A DNA stretch of 64,000 bases from NCBI GenBank assembly GCA_900323505.1, contig OOIN01000001.1, forward strand, positions 2,542,001-2,606,000, written 5' to 3'. The notes under the pieces were generated by a model, which was not told the origin of the DNA, did not search any database, and worked only from the letters and a program-made list of their open reading frames with translations. This DNA is from Ustilago trichophora. Taxonomy: Eukaryota; Basidiomycota; Ustilaginomycetes; Ustilaginales; Ustilaginaceae. Positions 21,794 through 32,900 of this stretch are shown one piece after another. The position numbers were made by a program, and so were the translations under genes. Each line of letters opens with the position of its first letter. Positions within the stretch are counted from its first letter, which is position 1.

Positions 21794-23710
21794 TTACTTT
21801 CTCTTCTTCTTCTTAGCCCCTTTAAAACTGGCCTTACCCTTCGACTTACCAACGGCAACGCCTTTATCCATCAACTTTTTCTTGCGTGCCAAAACGTCCT
21901 GTTTCTTTTGCAATTTCTTCGCCTGAGTCTTACTCTCCCCCTCATGACCTTCCACTCCTCCTCCTCCTCCTACCACCATTGGACCCGCTTCGACGCCCAT
22001 TATCGCGCCTACATCCCCCCCACTTTCAAAGAACGCATCAACCTGCCTTGCCACCTCCTTCGGATCGCTAGTATTCAGATCCAATTCCGTGTTTCCATCC
22101 AACTTTCCCAACCTCCAATGTTGCAGCATAAACGTTGCTGCTGCGTCCAAATCTCGCACATTCCCCTTGCGTAGCGAACCAGGTGCTTTCCCTGCCACAT
22201 GCCACAATAGCTCCGAGATCGAATTGGTTCTCCCTTGCGCATCATCACACGTGGCTAAATAGTCTTGCTGAGAAAGAGGGAGATTTCGCACGTAGCTCGG
22301 TAAAGAAGAAGAGGAGGAGGAGGAGGAAGAAGGGGGGCGCAGGTTGAGCCGAAATAGGAGATAGTCGGCAAGCAGTTGAACGTCGAATAATGAATCTTTG
22401 ATACCTGCTGTGATGGCAAGTTTGATCCCACGTTCTGCTCCGGATGCCCCGTGACCGAGAAAGGGGACCATTACTCCGGGTGTATCGTAGACGTAAATGG
22501 GGGGATCTTTAGGTTTCATCGTCTTTTCTTCGGTTTCTTCTTGAGCAGCTGTCGTTGATACGTCTTCGCTGTCCGAGGCAGTGATCATAAAGCTCTCACC
22601 GTCGCCAGACAGTGCTTCTGCTTCGTCGTCCTGCATAGCCGGTTGTGTTCTACGAGCCCGTCTCCCCGGAGTAAAAATCTCTCCTTCAGGCTTGCTCGGA
22701 CCAGCTTTACTGATCCTAACCGTCCCCGTAAGCTTTCTAGTATGTCCCGGATGAGGAGCCGTACTAGCCGCCTTTCCCTTTCCCGTGCCTACCCTCCTCA
22801 ACCCATTCAACAAACTGCTCTTGCCCACATTTGGCATTCCTAATATCAACAACCTCACGCCTTCCTCCGGTGTAGGTGTATGTCTAAACGCTCCCGAGAG
22901 TCCCTTTTTGGCCCTCTTTTCGGCTTTCTCCGAAATCTGCTTGGGTGGAGAATTGACCGAGTCGTCGGAAGCGATCTTGCGCGCTTGCCTTTGGACCCAG
23001 TGCAAGACTTTTTTGACGTCTGCGTCGACGCGAGTGTCGACAAAGAGAATATGCTGGTAGGGATCGCGTTCTCGCATGGCGGTGAGGATGGATGATTCGA
23101 GACTGGGATCGATCAGATCGCGCTTGAGATAGACGATGAGTCGGCGACTGCGCCATGTAGACGCATCGGCTCCTCCGCTGTGAGAAGGGGCAGAAGTCGG
23201 GGAGAGCTCATCAAGGCCATCGTTGGCGGTGGGTGCCTTTTTCAGGAGCTTCTCGAATACCGGGTTGATGGACGTTAGGGGTAGACGAGCATCTCGAGCT
23301 TCGATGACGAGTGGGGGTGGATATCGAGCGAGGAGGTAGGGCATGGAACGGATGGCTCGGGCCATGTGCCCAGCGTACCAGGAAGGGGTCGTGGTTGGAA
23401 GGGAGAACTGTTGACGTGGGACAAAGGTCGGAGTTGTATGCGATGCGTTCGTTGCGGCATCTTCTGGTCTTTCTGGCGTATCCAGCTGCCGGCGCAGCGG
23501 CGTGCTTGTGAACGATCGCAAAGACACCAGCAGCGAGCACTTTCGTATTGATGCAGCAGCAACATTCCCAAATGCTGGAAGCGTTTGTGGTATCGCTCCC
23601 GGTCCCCTCGCCAGCACAGGAGCCTTCCTCAATGAAGCGTGTAGAAGCGACCGCAGCATATTGTCTCGATGTCTGCGCTGCGATGCGCTGATGGTAGTAA
23701 GAGATCTCAT
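21794..23710 (-). CDS. mtg1: mitochondrial ribosome-associated GTPase Mtg1
   Basis: A circularly permuted GTPase of the YlqF/MTG1 type, which helps assemble the large mitoribosomal subunit at the inner membrane. The 638-residue product begins with a presequence-like region; a second Met at residue 18 (MLRSLLHASLRK) is the better presequence start. Motifs appear in permuted order: G4 near 195 (here VYLKRDL, lacking the usual Asn of NKxD), G1 GMPNVGKSS near 290-300, and G3 DTPG near 410. The WYAGHMARA box near 110 is typical of the family. The C-terminus is a Lys-rich tail. It is larger than yeast Mtg1 (367) because of Ser/Gly inserts. Confidence 0.9.
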   Translation of the reverse strand: MRSLTTISASQRRHRDNMLRSLLHASLRKAPVLARGPGAIPQTLPAFGNVAAASIRKCSLLVSLRSFTSTPLRRQLDTPERPEDAATNASHTTPTFVPRQQFSLPTTTPSWYAGHMARAIRSMPYLLARYPPPLVIEARDARLPLTSINPVFEKLLKKAPTANDGLDELSPTSAPSHSGGADASTWRSRRLIVYLKRDLIDPSLESSILTAMRERDPYQHILFVDTRVDADVKKVLHWVQRQARKIASDDSVNSPPKQISEKAEKRAKKGLSGAFRHTPTPEEGVRLLILGMPNVGKSSLLNGLRRVGTGKGKAASTAPHPGHTRKLTGTVRISKAGPSKPEGEIFTPGRRARRTQPAMQDDEAEALSGDGESFMITASDSEDVSTTAAQEETEEKTMKPKDPPIYVYDTPGVMVPFLGHGASGAERGIKLAITAGIKDSLFDVQLLADYLLFRLNLRPPSSSSSSSSSLPSYVRNLPLSQQDYLATCDDAQGRTNSISELLWHVAGKAPGSLRKGNVRDLDAAATFMLQHWRLGKLDGNTELDLNTSDPKEVARQVDAFFESGGDVGAIMGVEAGPMVVGGGGGVEGHEGESKTQAKKLQKKQDVLARKKKLMDKGVAVGKSKGKASFKGAKKKKRK

Positions 23711-24048
23711 TGTAAGAAAGATTCAGCTTCAAAACTTCTTGAACCCTTGAAACATCGGGCAATTTTTTTCGGCCTGTGTCTCTTTCAGCCTCCACACCGA
23801 ATTTCCAACTCTTCGCAAAATTCGCAATCCGAAAATACGCCGCTAAATTCGGCCACAAAAAGCAACCATCGCACATCGCAGATCCTACATGTCAAAACCT
23901 CACAAAGCCTCTTTCATTCGTACACTACACATTAGGCAGAGCTTTATAAGATACTTCTATGATTGCTTTTTCACTTGAGCAATAATCAAAAAAAACTTTA
24001 TATACAGTAAAAGGTGCGATGGACCTTGTTTCAGGGGGGGTTTGAAAC
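23711..24048. other. spacer between mtg1 promoter and cat2 3' end
   Basis: A 338-base spacer. No gene seen; AT-rich near 23980-24010, fitting the 3' end of the carnitine acetyltransferase transcript. Confidence 0.6.
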
Positions 24049-25977
24049 TTAAGCCTTGCTCTTGGGTGCCTCGCTCTGAAGACGGAGGTGGAGATCCCTA
24101 AGCTCGACAGCAGCCTCGTTGATGTAGTGTCGCAGATCAGCCGATCCGAGCTTCAAAGAAGTGATGGTGAAAGTGAGCGAGTTCTCCTTGATGGCATAGG
24201 CGCAACCGAAACCTTCGGGAGTCACTTCACCGAAGCCCCAGCATGCAAAGGCCTCGGACGAAATTTGCGAGGTGGAAAGCTTCCATGTCGAGCTCAATCC
24301 GTATGCGGGGTCCTCGTAGATGGCGGGTACCTTTTCACCCTCCTTGAGCAGCTTCTTGAGACCGAAGAGGTGACGGTCTACACCTTGACCATCGGCAGCG
24401 GCGGTGGCGTAAGAGAGATGCTGCTTAACAGCCGCCTGGAACTTCTCGTACCTCTCGGCGTCGGAGGCACTGTGCGACTCCATCGCCTCGCAGAAGGCCT
24501 TGGATTCCACACTGGCAGAGCGGATGGTCTCGGTTCGGCCCCACTTGAACTTTCGTGTCTGGGCCGACTCGTAGGTAGGGCAGGGCTTGCCGTACATCTT
24601 GAAGTAAGCAAGCTGGATCACCATCTGGACCCAGGCATCGGGCGAGCACTTGAACTTCTTGATGGCTCCTTTACCGTATCCCTGGAAATCGAGCACCGAG
24701 AGATCGTGGCGACCCATGAGATTGTTAAAGTCCTGAATGGATTCCTCGATCTTGGCCTCGACAGTGGCATCGGTCTTGAAGTGGATCTGCTTAGGAGCAG
24801 GCAAATCGGTGCGGTTAGAGCTGCCAAGGTCGATCTTACCGGCCTGGAGAGCCTGCAGGGCGAAATCGTTGAGACGCAAAGTGGGGGTACCGTCCATCAT
24901 CGAGTGCTCGCCCATGAAACCAGACTTTCCGTTGGCAAAAGTGATGATCTGCTGCTTGTCGTAGAAGCGGTTCTTGCCGTCACCGCACCAGAGCTGCCAT
25001 GCGGTCGACTCGATGTTGTGGGGAGCAGTCTCGTCGAGGCAGACGACGATGACGGAGCTGTCGATGCGATCCAACGCCTGCTGGTTGCCAGGGAGCGAAG
25101 CGAGCGCCTTACGCGAGTCGGTCCACTTGTCACGGTTGTTGGACGACAGCGCACCGACAGGCTGAGGAGCAGGCTTGCTCGAAGCCGAATCCGAGAGGAT
25201 CTTTTGCAGCTGCGACTCGATCTCAGCCTCACTCAACTCCTGACCGTTGTGGATGAGGTCGAACTCGTAAAAGTGACCGTTGCGCAGGACGACGAGGTGG
25301 TTGTTGGCCTGCCAGTCGTACTTGACAGCCGTGTCGGAGGGCTTCTCGGGGATACGGTTCGAGTTGAACATCCACTTGTACGACCTCATGCAGAGCGGGC
25401 CAGCTTTACCCTTTTCAGGGGCGAGCTGCTCGGTCTCGAGAAGCCTGCGGAAGGCGAGGAAAGCCTTGAGGAGTCCGGCGGCGCGCTTGGGGCCGGTCTT
25501 GCGGGTCTTGTCGTCCTTGTGAGAGTAGAAATAGCTGACGTAGGGGACGACGGGATCACGGTAGGCCATGTAGGCGGCCTCGTTCCACCACTCGCTGAGC
25601 CAGCTCTCGCGGCCCTCCTTGGTAGCACGGTCCTCCAAACGCTGCTGAAGGGTCTGGATGAGCTTGGCGTCAGCTCCGGAGAGAGCCGACTTGACGGCCT
25701 CCTCGGTCTTGGCGAGGCTCTCCTTGGTCTGGTGGGGGATGGTGCTCCTAAGGTACTTTTGCAAGGTCTGCTCGAGCTGAGGGACGGGAAGGTGAGGCAT
25801 GGCACTCTGGCCCTCGTACATGGGACCGTTTCCGACACCACCGTTCTTGGTGGAAGTGGAAGAGTAGCGGGACGACATGGCGATGGGAGCGGCGATAGAC
25901 TTGGTAGCGGTAGCAGATGCAACGAGTCGTGAAGCAGACGAGCGAGCTTGCGAACGACCCAATCCGAGGAGTGTCAT
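24049..25977 (-). CDS. cat2: carnitine O-acetyltransferase
   Basis: Transfers acetyl groups between CoA and carnitine, letting acetyl units enter mitochondria. The 642-residue protein has a basic Ser/Arg-rich N-terminus (MTLLGLGRSQARSSASRLV), a mitochondrial presequence. The carnitine/choline acyltransferase fold then starts at LPVPQLEQTLQKYL. The catalytic histidine is in GEHSMMDGTP near residue 355, and TETIRSAS near 480 is the carnitine/CoA-binding motif. The length matches yeast Cat2 (670). Yeast Cat2 is dual-targeted and ends AKL; here the end is SKA, a poor peroxisomal signal. An internal Met in SIAAPIAMSS could start a form without presequence. Strong codon bias suggests high expression. 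Confidence 0.95.
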   Translation of the reverse strand: MTLLGLGRSQARSSASRLVASATATKSIAAPIAMSSRYSSTSTKNGGVGNGPMYEGQSAMPHLPVPQLEQTLQKYLRSTIPHQTKESLAKTEEAVKSALSGADAKLIQTLQQRLEDRATKEGRESWLSEWWNEAAYMAYRDPVVPYVSYFYSHKDDKTRKTGPKRAAGLLKAFLAFRRLLETEQLAPEKGKAGPLCMRSYKWMFNSNRIPEKPSDTAVKYDWQANNHLVVLRNGHFYEFDLIHNGQELSEAEIESQLQKILSDSASSKPAPQPVGALSSNNRDKWTDSRKALASLPGNQQALDRIDSSVIVVCLDETAPHNIESTAWQLWCGDGKNRFYDKQQIITFANGKSGFMGEHSMMDGTPTLRLNDFALQALQAGKIDLGSSNRTDLPAPKQIHFKTDATVEAKIEESIQDFNNLMGRHDLSVLDFQGYGKGAIKKFKCSPDAWVQMVIQLAYFKMYGKPCPTYESAQTRKFKWGRTETIRSASVESKAFCEAMESHSASDAERYEKFQAAVKQHLSYATAAADGQGVDRHLFGLKKLLKEGEKVPAIYEDPAYGLSSTWKLSTSQISSEAFACWGFGEVTPEGFGCAYAIKENSLTFTITSLKLGSADLRHYINEAAVELRDLHLRLQSEAPKSKA

Positions 25978-26446
25978 AAGGGGTAAGCCGCTAACAGTTT
26001 ACGAGGGGTGGAAGGTTGACCTTGTGATGTCGCTAGAGGTGTAGTTGTGGGGGGAGGAAGGAAGGTAGAAAGGAATGGTGAAGATGGATATCTATATCGA
26101 CGAGATAGAGAGAAAGAGAGAGAGAGAGAGACCACAATCTGTCCGGCGAGCGAGCTGAACCGGTCGTCGGATCTAGGCACGCGCGAAAAGCCGTTCTTTA
26201 CCCCAACTTTGTTGCTTTTCTTGAGCGATGCGACGATGCGAGTTGATGAGATGACTGGCGGCATTTCACCGTCACCTCGTCTTTCTTCCTTCTTTTCTTT
26301 TTCCAAGAGAAGCGGAGTGACGCACAGGTCGAGAGGTTTGTGTTGTGTTAGCGGGGAAGCCAAGCCGCTCGACCGGTCTGAATGTGCGAATTTGATGACC
26401 GGTGCCCCTTTGAAATCAAAATATCTGAAAGCTTCACCAACCTACA

Positions 26447-26462
26447 GTACAGTACTGTACTC
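26447..26462. repeat. GTAC palindrome cluster word
   Basis: AGTACAGTACTGTACT is a perfect 16-base palindrome upstream of cat2. Similar words recur near 1415, 27860, 40728, 44770, 53500 and 53640 in intergenic DNA. Confidence 0.7.
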
Positions 26463-29400
26463 TACCAAGCAGAGACCATGATTGGCCGAATACAAATTCT
26501 CCACACTTGCCAAAAGGAAATTGCGTCTGAAAAATTCAATTCATTCTTGACCCTTTTGGCCGGGTTGAGATTCACCCGGCCACGCTTTGGAAGGCAGAGG
26601 CGGGCAATTTCAAGCCGATGACTTCCGACAAGTCCGGGAATTTCCTCATTCCTCGTTGCCGGACCTCATCCAAAAGAAAAAGACCCTCTCGCTCCCTTGG
26701 CTTGGCTCTTCTATATACATTCGTTCTACAACCCCTTTATGCTCGCTCGAGTCCGCGTTCCTTCGCCATGGAACGACTCCGTCATATCCACACTGCCTTG
26801 TCACGGATGAACTTGAGACACAAAGAGAGACAAAACGGGGCGGTGTCAGGGTTCCTCGCGACTCTGGACGCAAAGGAGATGCGGGGATCCGTGGGGGTTC
26901 ACTTGATCTCGCACGCAGCAGAGGCTCACATCGGCCAACTCAAGCTGCTCCATTCCGCACGGCAGGAGAAAGAATCGACTGGTGCAAAGGGCCGAGTGGA
27001 AGGATTATACCGCTTTGCCCTTTCTTTGCCCCACAATCGTTGCAAAATGACCCCGCTCCCTCGCTAGGTTACTACCGAAGGACTGACCTGAGCGTAGTAG
27101 GCTAGGCCAAAAAAGGCAAAGGGAGAAAGAGAGAGAGAGGCCATGCCTGAGTAGTGTAGCAACGCCATGAATGCCTTGGAACCAAGCGTACGATGTCTGC
27201 AGAATCGGCAAAAAAGAGACACCCGATGCCGTGCGAAAGAAGATGTGGCGTACTTCAGACAAATGTTAACCCGACGTTCTGTACATTTTCAAAAAATTAA
27301 AATCTCTTGCAGCTGAAGCGGATCGGAGCCAAAAAAGAAGCACACTCGCTCACCCTGGCCATGGCTTGCGGCTAGTTTGGGCAGCTATTCTTCTCGATGA
27401 AGCTTGACAAACAAGATGGACCATGTTTTGTTTGAGTTTTGTGAAGCATCACTTGAGGCTCCTTCGTTAGAGGATGGTGTCAAAACCATGGCATAAAGTG
27501 ACGACGAAAGGATAGCGATAAAGGAAGGCCAGGGTGTCAGGAAGAACTAGCGAAGCGACTTTCAAGTTGGCGGCAAAAATTTGGCGCTGCTGGCGTTTCC
27601 CAGAAAGTCCGAGCTGCGCCGTGTGTGCGCAGAACCATATGGTCTGCTCGCCTCGCTTTAAGAGGCGAACCGAAGTGCATGCCTTCGTTTCTCACATCGG
27701 CTTCGAAAGCAGATGTGATTTTCTGTCCAGGCTTCCAGTACACAGGGGCTCTAGCGACCAAGCCCACTGTGAGCGAGGAGCTTTTTCACTAAACCATGCA
27801 CTCTTCTGTGTCCTACGATGGTCAAAATTGTTCTGACGTCGACTTTGCATACGGACTCACTGTACAGTACTGCGTGCGATGCTGATTGCCGTGCGCAAGG
27901 GTCGGCGTCGGCAACCAATAGGAGCGGATTGACGCATTTGCGCTGCGTGCATATGTGACGCCGTGATACGCTGTGTTGAAGAGGAAGGAAAAATAAACTA
28001 AAATTGACTCCGTTCCGATCGAGCTTGTCATGCGTTGGCGCGAATCGACATTCATGTCTCAAGTACAAGGGCATTGGACAAGTGTCATGTTTGCCTCGCT
28101 GTCACCGCTTGCCATGTGTCATGTGCAAAGCAGCTTCAATACATCGAGAACCAATGAAAGCCTCTCTGACATTTCGTTGGACCGTCGCGTGCTGCTTTGC
28201 AGATTGGTATTGCCGCATCGACAGCCAACGAAAACACCGAGAAAGGGCTTGGCGGCGACGACGACATTGGGCGGGATTGTGTTCGACGGACAGTTCATTC
28301 CTAGCACAAATCTACCGAAGAAAAGTTGACAAGCATGCGATCTCAAGCGAGAAAGAGCCGCTCTGTTCTAGCATGTGTGTGCTTTCTTCCCGCAAGGAGA
28401 CGGAGCTCGTCCATGCAGCTGTTATTGAGCATGCTGGTTGCTTGACACGCTAATGCTAAGTACCTAAGTACTACACCGAGCGATAGACTGGGTGGTAAAG
28501 ACTGTGGCTTGCAAATGTGTCTACTGTACGTGTGGTAAGTTACTCTCGGGCTGATCTGTCGATCTCACTTTGCACACGAGCCTAACTTCAAAAACACCAA
28601 AGAGACTCGAGCCTCTTCCTCTTATAGTTGCCATAGACACCAAGTCGATCTCCACAGACTGGGCACGACCAAGCTTTTTATAAAGCTAGCTGAACAGCCC
28701 ACGACAGGGAGGCAACACGTTGCACAGCACACTGCAGCGTACCGCGCCCGGTACCCAGCAGCCAGCAGCCAGCAGCCAGCATCATGACATTGACAGAAGG
28801 AACAAAGGGCAGGCAGGATAGAAAAAAGCGTGCCGCTCATGCTTGTTTCCAACGTTTTCTTGGTCGCAGCGCGGCACCCAATTTGATGCTCCGCCAAGGG
28901 CACTTGCAGGCAGCTGACCAAGTTCAATTAGGTGTACAGTAAGTTCAGGTCGGATTCGAGTCGGTTGTCGATTTCGAGCCTCGTCTAACCAACTCGACGC
29001 AACGTTGCTGTGTGCGAAACGATGCGTGGTGAACAGAAAAAAACAGAGACACGACAAGGCGATCCTTGCCAAGCATGTCAAGCACTAGAGCAGTCTCTTT
29101 TGATATCCAACCTCCTGTCTTTGACGCGATTTCAAACTCCTCCATGCCCATCGGCAGCCACAAGGCGAGAAAAGAGAAAGAAAAAAAAGACAAGAGAAAG
29201 AGCGAGTTGTATGTGTGTGTGATTGATTGATTTCACACAATTTCACTGTCGCCTGCCTGCTGTGCCTCTCTGCCTTTCGCTAAGCTTGCGTCGCGCACGC
29301 TGGCTAAAGTTGGAATCGTCTGCGCTAAAGCCACACGCCGTCACAGTCACAGAGACACACACACGAGAGGCAGAGAGAGAGAGACACACGCACATACACG

Positions 29401-29543
29401 CAGACGGAAGCCCCTCTTTGCTGTGCCGTGCTGTGCTGTGCTGACGGCCCGAACTTCATTTCGCACAAAGTGTGGTTCATCAACCCAAACCTCTCCCCTG
29501 TCTCGACACGATCCACATACACACTCACTCACTATCACACCAC

Positions 29544-29582
29544 CTTCTTCTCGTTCTCGTTCTCGTTCTCGTCCCCGTTCCC
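29544..29582. repeat. (TTCTCG)n hexamer repeat
   Basis: About five tandem copies of TTCTCG with slight variation toward the right end (TCCCCG, TTCCCG), inside the pyrimidine-rich leader upstream of the megasynthase gene. Confidence 0.8.
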
Positions 29583-29995
29583 GCACAAGAACCCCTAGCT
29601 TCACCTCAGTTACATCCGGCTCTAGATTCGCTTTGAAGGTGACACTGCTGGAAATCGCGCTTTCGCTTTGCTTCCCTCGACATCGAAAGGATTCGACTGC
29701 GACGACCAAACCTTCTTCGGAGCCTTCCGATCCATCAGCTACGCGCCTCATCAGCATACAAATTCAGGTGTCTCTGAACAGCATCCGATGCAATTCTAGC
29801 TCAACTCGATCTGTCACCGGGTATCCCGATCGTGCTGACTCTCACAGCCTCGGCAATAGCATCACGCCGAAACGCTTTGTGTCGACATCATACACACACC
29901 AAAATTTGCTCAGACAACAGCTTTGTTCCTATCACCAACACAACCAAATAAAGCCTGTTCCTTGACCCGCTCACACCCGCTAGGGCTGGCCCAGC

Positions 29996-32900
29996 ATGAG
30001 CGCAGACTTTCCTCTCGGCTTCCTCTACAGCCTTCCACCTCGGCCAAAGACCAGGTCGCTCGGTGATCACATCGCAGAACACGTCACCGACAATGGCAGA
30101 ATATCCACCCTCATCGACTGTCTCCCTTCCACCTCCAATCCAGCTCTCTGGTCACCCGACCTCTCCCGTCCACCCCTAGAGCACCGTCACATTAGGCAGT
30201 TTGTCTCCAACTTTATCCTACCATGCTCCTCCAACGCATCGCCCTTGGGTCCCAACGACCGCGTCATGATGGCTTTGCCTACCGGTCCTGAAAATGCGCT
30301 TGCTCTTCTCTCGGTTGCTGCCTATCACACCTGTGCACCCGTCAACGCCAGTTGCACAGCTGGCGAACTCCGCGACGATGCGCTTCGCCTCCGAGCACGA
30401 GCTGTTGTCACAACTCGAGATGCCGTCGAGCGACTGGGCTTGTACACGCTTCGCGACGAGGACAACATGCAAATCATCTTTGTCGAGCCACGCACATCAG
30501 GTCCCGCCGGTCTCTTTGACATGTCGCTGCTCGACGAAAATGGCATCGCATCCACAGCCGGCCGTCGTCCCTCGGCACCTCACGGTCTCGAACACCAGAG
30601 TCTCGTCCTCCACACATCCGGTACTTCGGGCAAAAAGAAGGTCGTACCTTATTCGCTCCGTCATCTCATTGTCGGTACATGCTGTGTCGTCTACTCGTGG
30701 GATCTTCGCCCAGAGAGCGTCAACATGAACATGATGCCTCTCTTCCACGTCGGCGGTATCGTCCGAAATCTCTGGTCTCCCGTCTTCTCTGCAGGAAGTG
30801 CCATCATGTGTGCTGGTTTCGACGCCAACGCTTGGTGGCCTCTCGCAAAGCAGCTCGGTGCCACTTGGTACTATGCTGCCCCCACAATGCACCATGCCAT
30901 CCTTGCTTCCAAGCCCGAAGGCGTCGATGCCGCCAAAGAGACCAGCATCAAGATGATCGCCAACGCCGCAGGTGGTCTCTTGCCCTCGCTCGCCGTTCAG
31001 CTCAAGGAGACTTTCATCGGATGTGCCGTGCTCCCTTCTTACGGAATGACCGAATGCATGCCCATCGCCTCTCCGCCAACCAACTACCAGCTCGACCGTC
31101 CAGGATGTTCCGGTGTCGCCTGCGGTCCTGATCTTTCCATCCGAGACCCCTTTGACAAGGAACGCGAGCTGCCCGTTGGTCAGACCGGTGCTGTATCGGT
31201 GCGAGGTCTCCCCACTTTCTCCGGATACGAAGTCTCTGCGGATCCCTTTGAGCCTCTCGACACCTCGGCCTTCTCCAGTGAGGGTTGGTTCGACTCGGGA
31301 GACATGGGTCACATGGATGCAGACGGATACCTCTACATCACGGGTCGATCGAAAGAAATCATCAACAAGGGCGGCGAAGTCGTCTCTCCTTTCGAAGTCG
31401 AGGAGGCTATCACACAGGCCTGTTCCGATCGTGTCAAGCAGTGTCTGGCCTTCTCCATCGAGCACACCGTGCTTCAGGAAACAATCGGTGTCGTCATCGT
31501 GCCTGTTCCTAATCAGCCACGCGTAGGTCTTGCCGAACTGCACAACATGTTGCGATCTCACTTGCACCCTTCCAAGTGGCCATTCGCCGCTGTCTACATG
31601 GACGATCTCCCCAAGAATCAGGCTGGAAAGCCGCTACGTATCAAGCTTGGCACACGTCTCGGTATCGGACCGCTGTCGGATGACGTGCCTCCACTGCAGC
31701 GTCACTTTGAGGCTAAAGCACCAGGCAAGGAGGTTCCACTCTCGGAGCCAATCCCATGCAATCTCGTCACCGTCGATGTGCGAGCTGTTGAGCGTGCTTG
31801 TTACCGCATTCCGGGTATCATCGAGGCTGCAGTTCGTCAGCGCCGTGACGGATCTCCCGAAGCCTTCATCCAGGTCGAGGAAGATGCCGAGTACGACGCA
31901 GCCGATATCGACCGCGCTCTGGCGCAAGTGCTTCACGGCTACGTCGTGCCCAACCCGCTCCACGTCTTCCGACAGCCGCTAGCAAAGAATCACGGTCAGA
32001 TCGATTTCGACACAATGGAGGCTGAGGTACGAAGGCAGAACGCTTCCAGCATGACTCGAACCGCTCTGATCGTCCGTGACATTATCGCCCGTCTGCTCGA
32101 CACCGAAGCCGGTTCCATCACAGCCGAGTCCGACTTCTTCCTGCTCGGAGGCAACAGTCTGTTGCTCGGTCGATTGGTGCATCTCATCCGCAAGGAAACC
32201 GGCGTCTCGCTCGAGGTCTCCACTCTCTTCAACAACTCGACGGTGGCAGGCATTGCCGATCTCGTCGAGGACGAGCAAGGAGACGACGAAGAAGATGAAG
32301 ACGACTTTTACGATGGGTACGATGACAAGGGTGCTCTTGGAGCGACGTATGCGGCTCACCGCTACGATGAGGACGAGGATGTCGCTTTTCAGAGCCATGG
32401 CTACCAACCACGCAGTCAGACACATCCCTGGGTTCTCTTCATCCAAGCCATTCCTTTCCTCTTCTTTTACCCCTTCAAGGCCGCTTGGACGTGGACTGTC
32501 ATCCTTCACGGTCTCGCTTTCTCTGCATTCTACATTCGTGACGTCTTCTGGGAGCGAGTAGGTGCTCTCCTAGCATCTATCGTGGTTGCAAGGTTGACAA
32601 GTCGAATCATCTGTCCCGTCACCGCTATCGCCTTCAAATGGATCGTCATTGGCCGATACCGTCCCGGCAAATACCCCATGTGGTGCAACTACCACCTTCG
32701 ATGGTGGATCGTCAACCAATCGCTCAAGACAGCCGGCAAAGGTCTGTTTGCCATGACCCCTGGCCTGCAGAAAGTCTACTACCGCCTTCTTGGAATGTCG
32801 ATCGGATCCGACGTCAAGATTGATCAATTTGCCAAGATTGCCGAGCACGACCTCATCACTATCCACGACGGTGCCCGCATTGACAAGTGTCTGCTTCGTG

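Larger units (their letters stand above)
25978..29995. other. 4-kb gene-poor region
   Basis: No convincing coding region on either strand: open frames are short and lack domains or a start context. Contents I can point to: GA-rich run near 26108-26131 in the cat2 leader, AGTACAGTACTGTACT palindrome at 26447-26462, repeated AGCAGCC units near 28756-28783, and, near 29540-29585, hexamer TTCTCG repeats inside the leader of the megasynthase gene. The right 600 bases look like its promoter and 5' UTR. An unspliced non-coding RNA cannot be excluded. Confidence 0.55.

Noticed and set aside
20026..21858. 610-residue open frame antisense to fumarase
   Set aside because: It mirrors the strong codon bias of the fumarase gene, has no domain and begins beyond the 3' end of the real gene.
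24088..25932. 614-residue open frame antisense to carnitine acetyltransferase
   Set aside because: Its composition (Val/Leu/Gly/Asp-rich) is typical for the complement of a GC3-rich gene; there is no domain.
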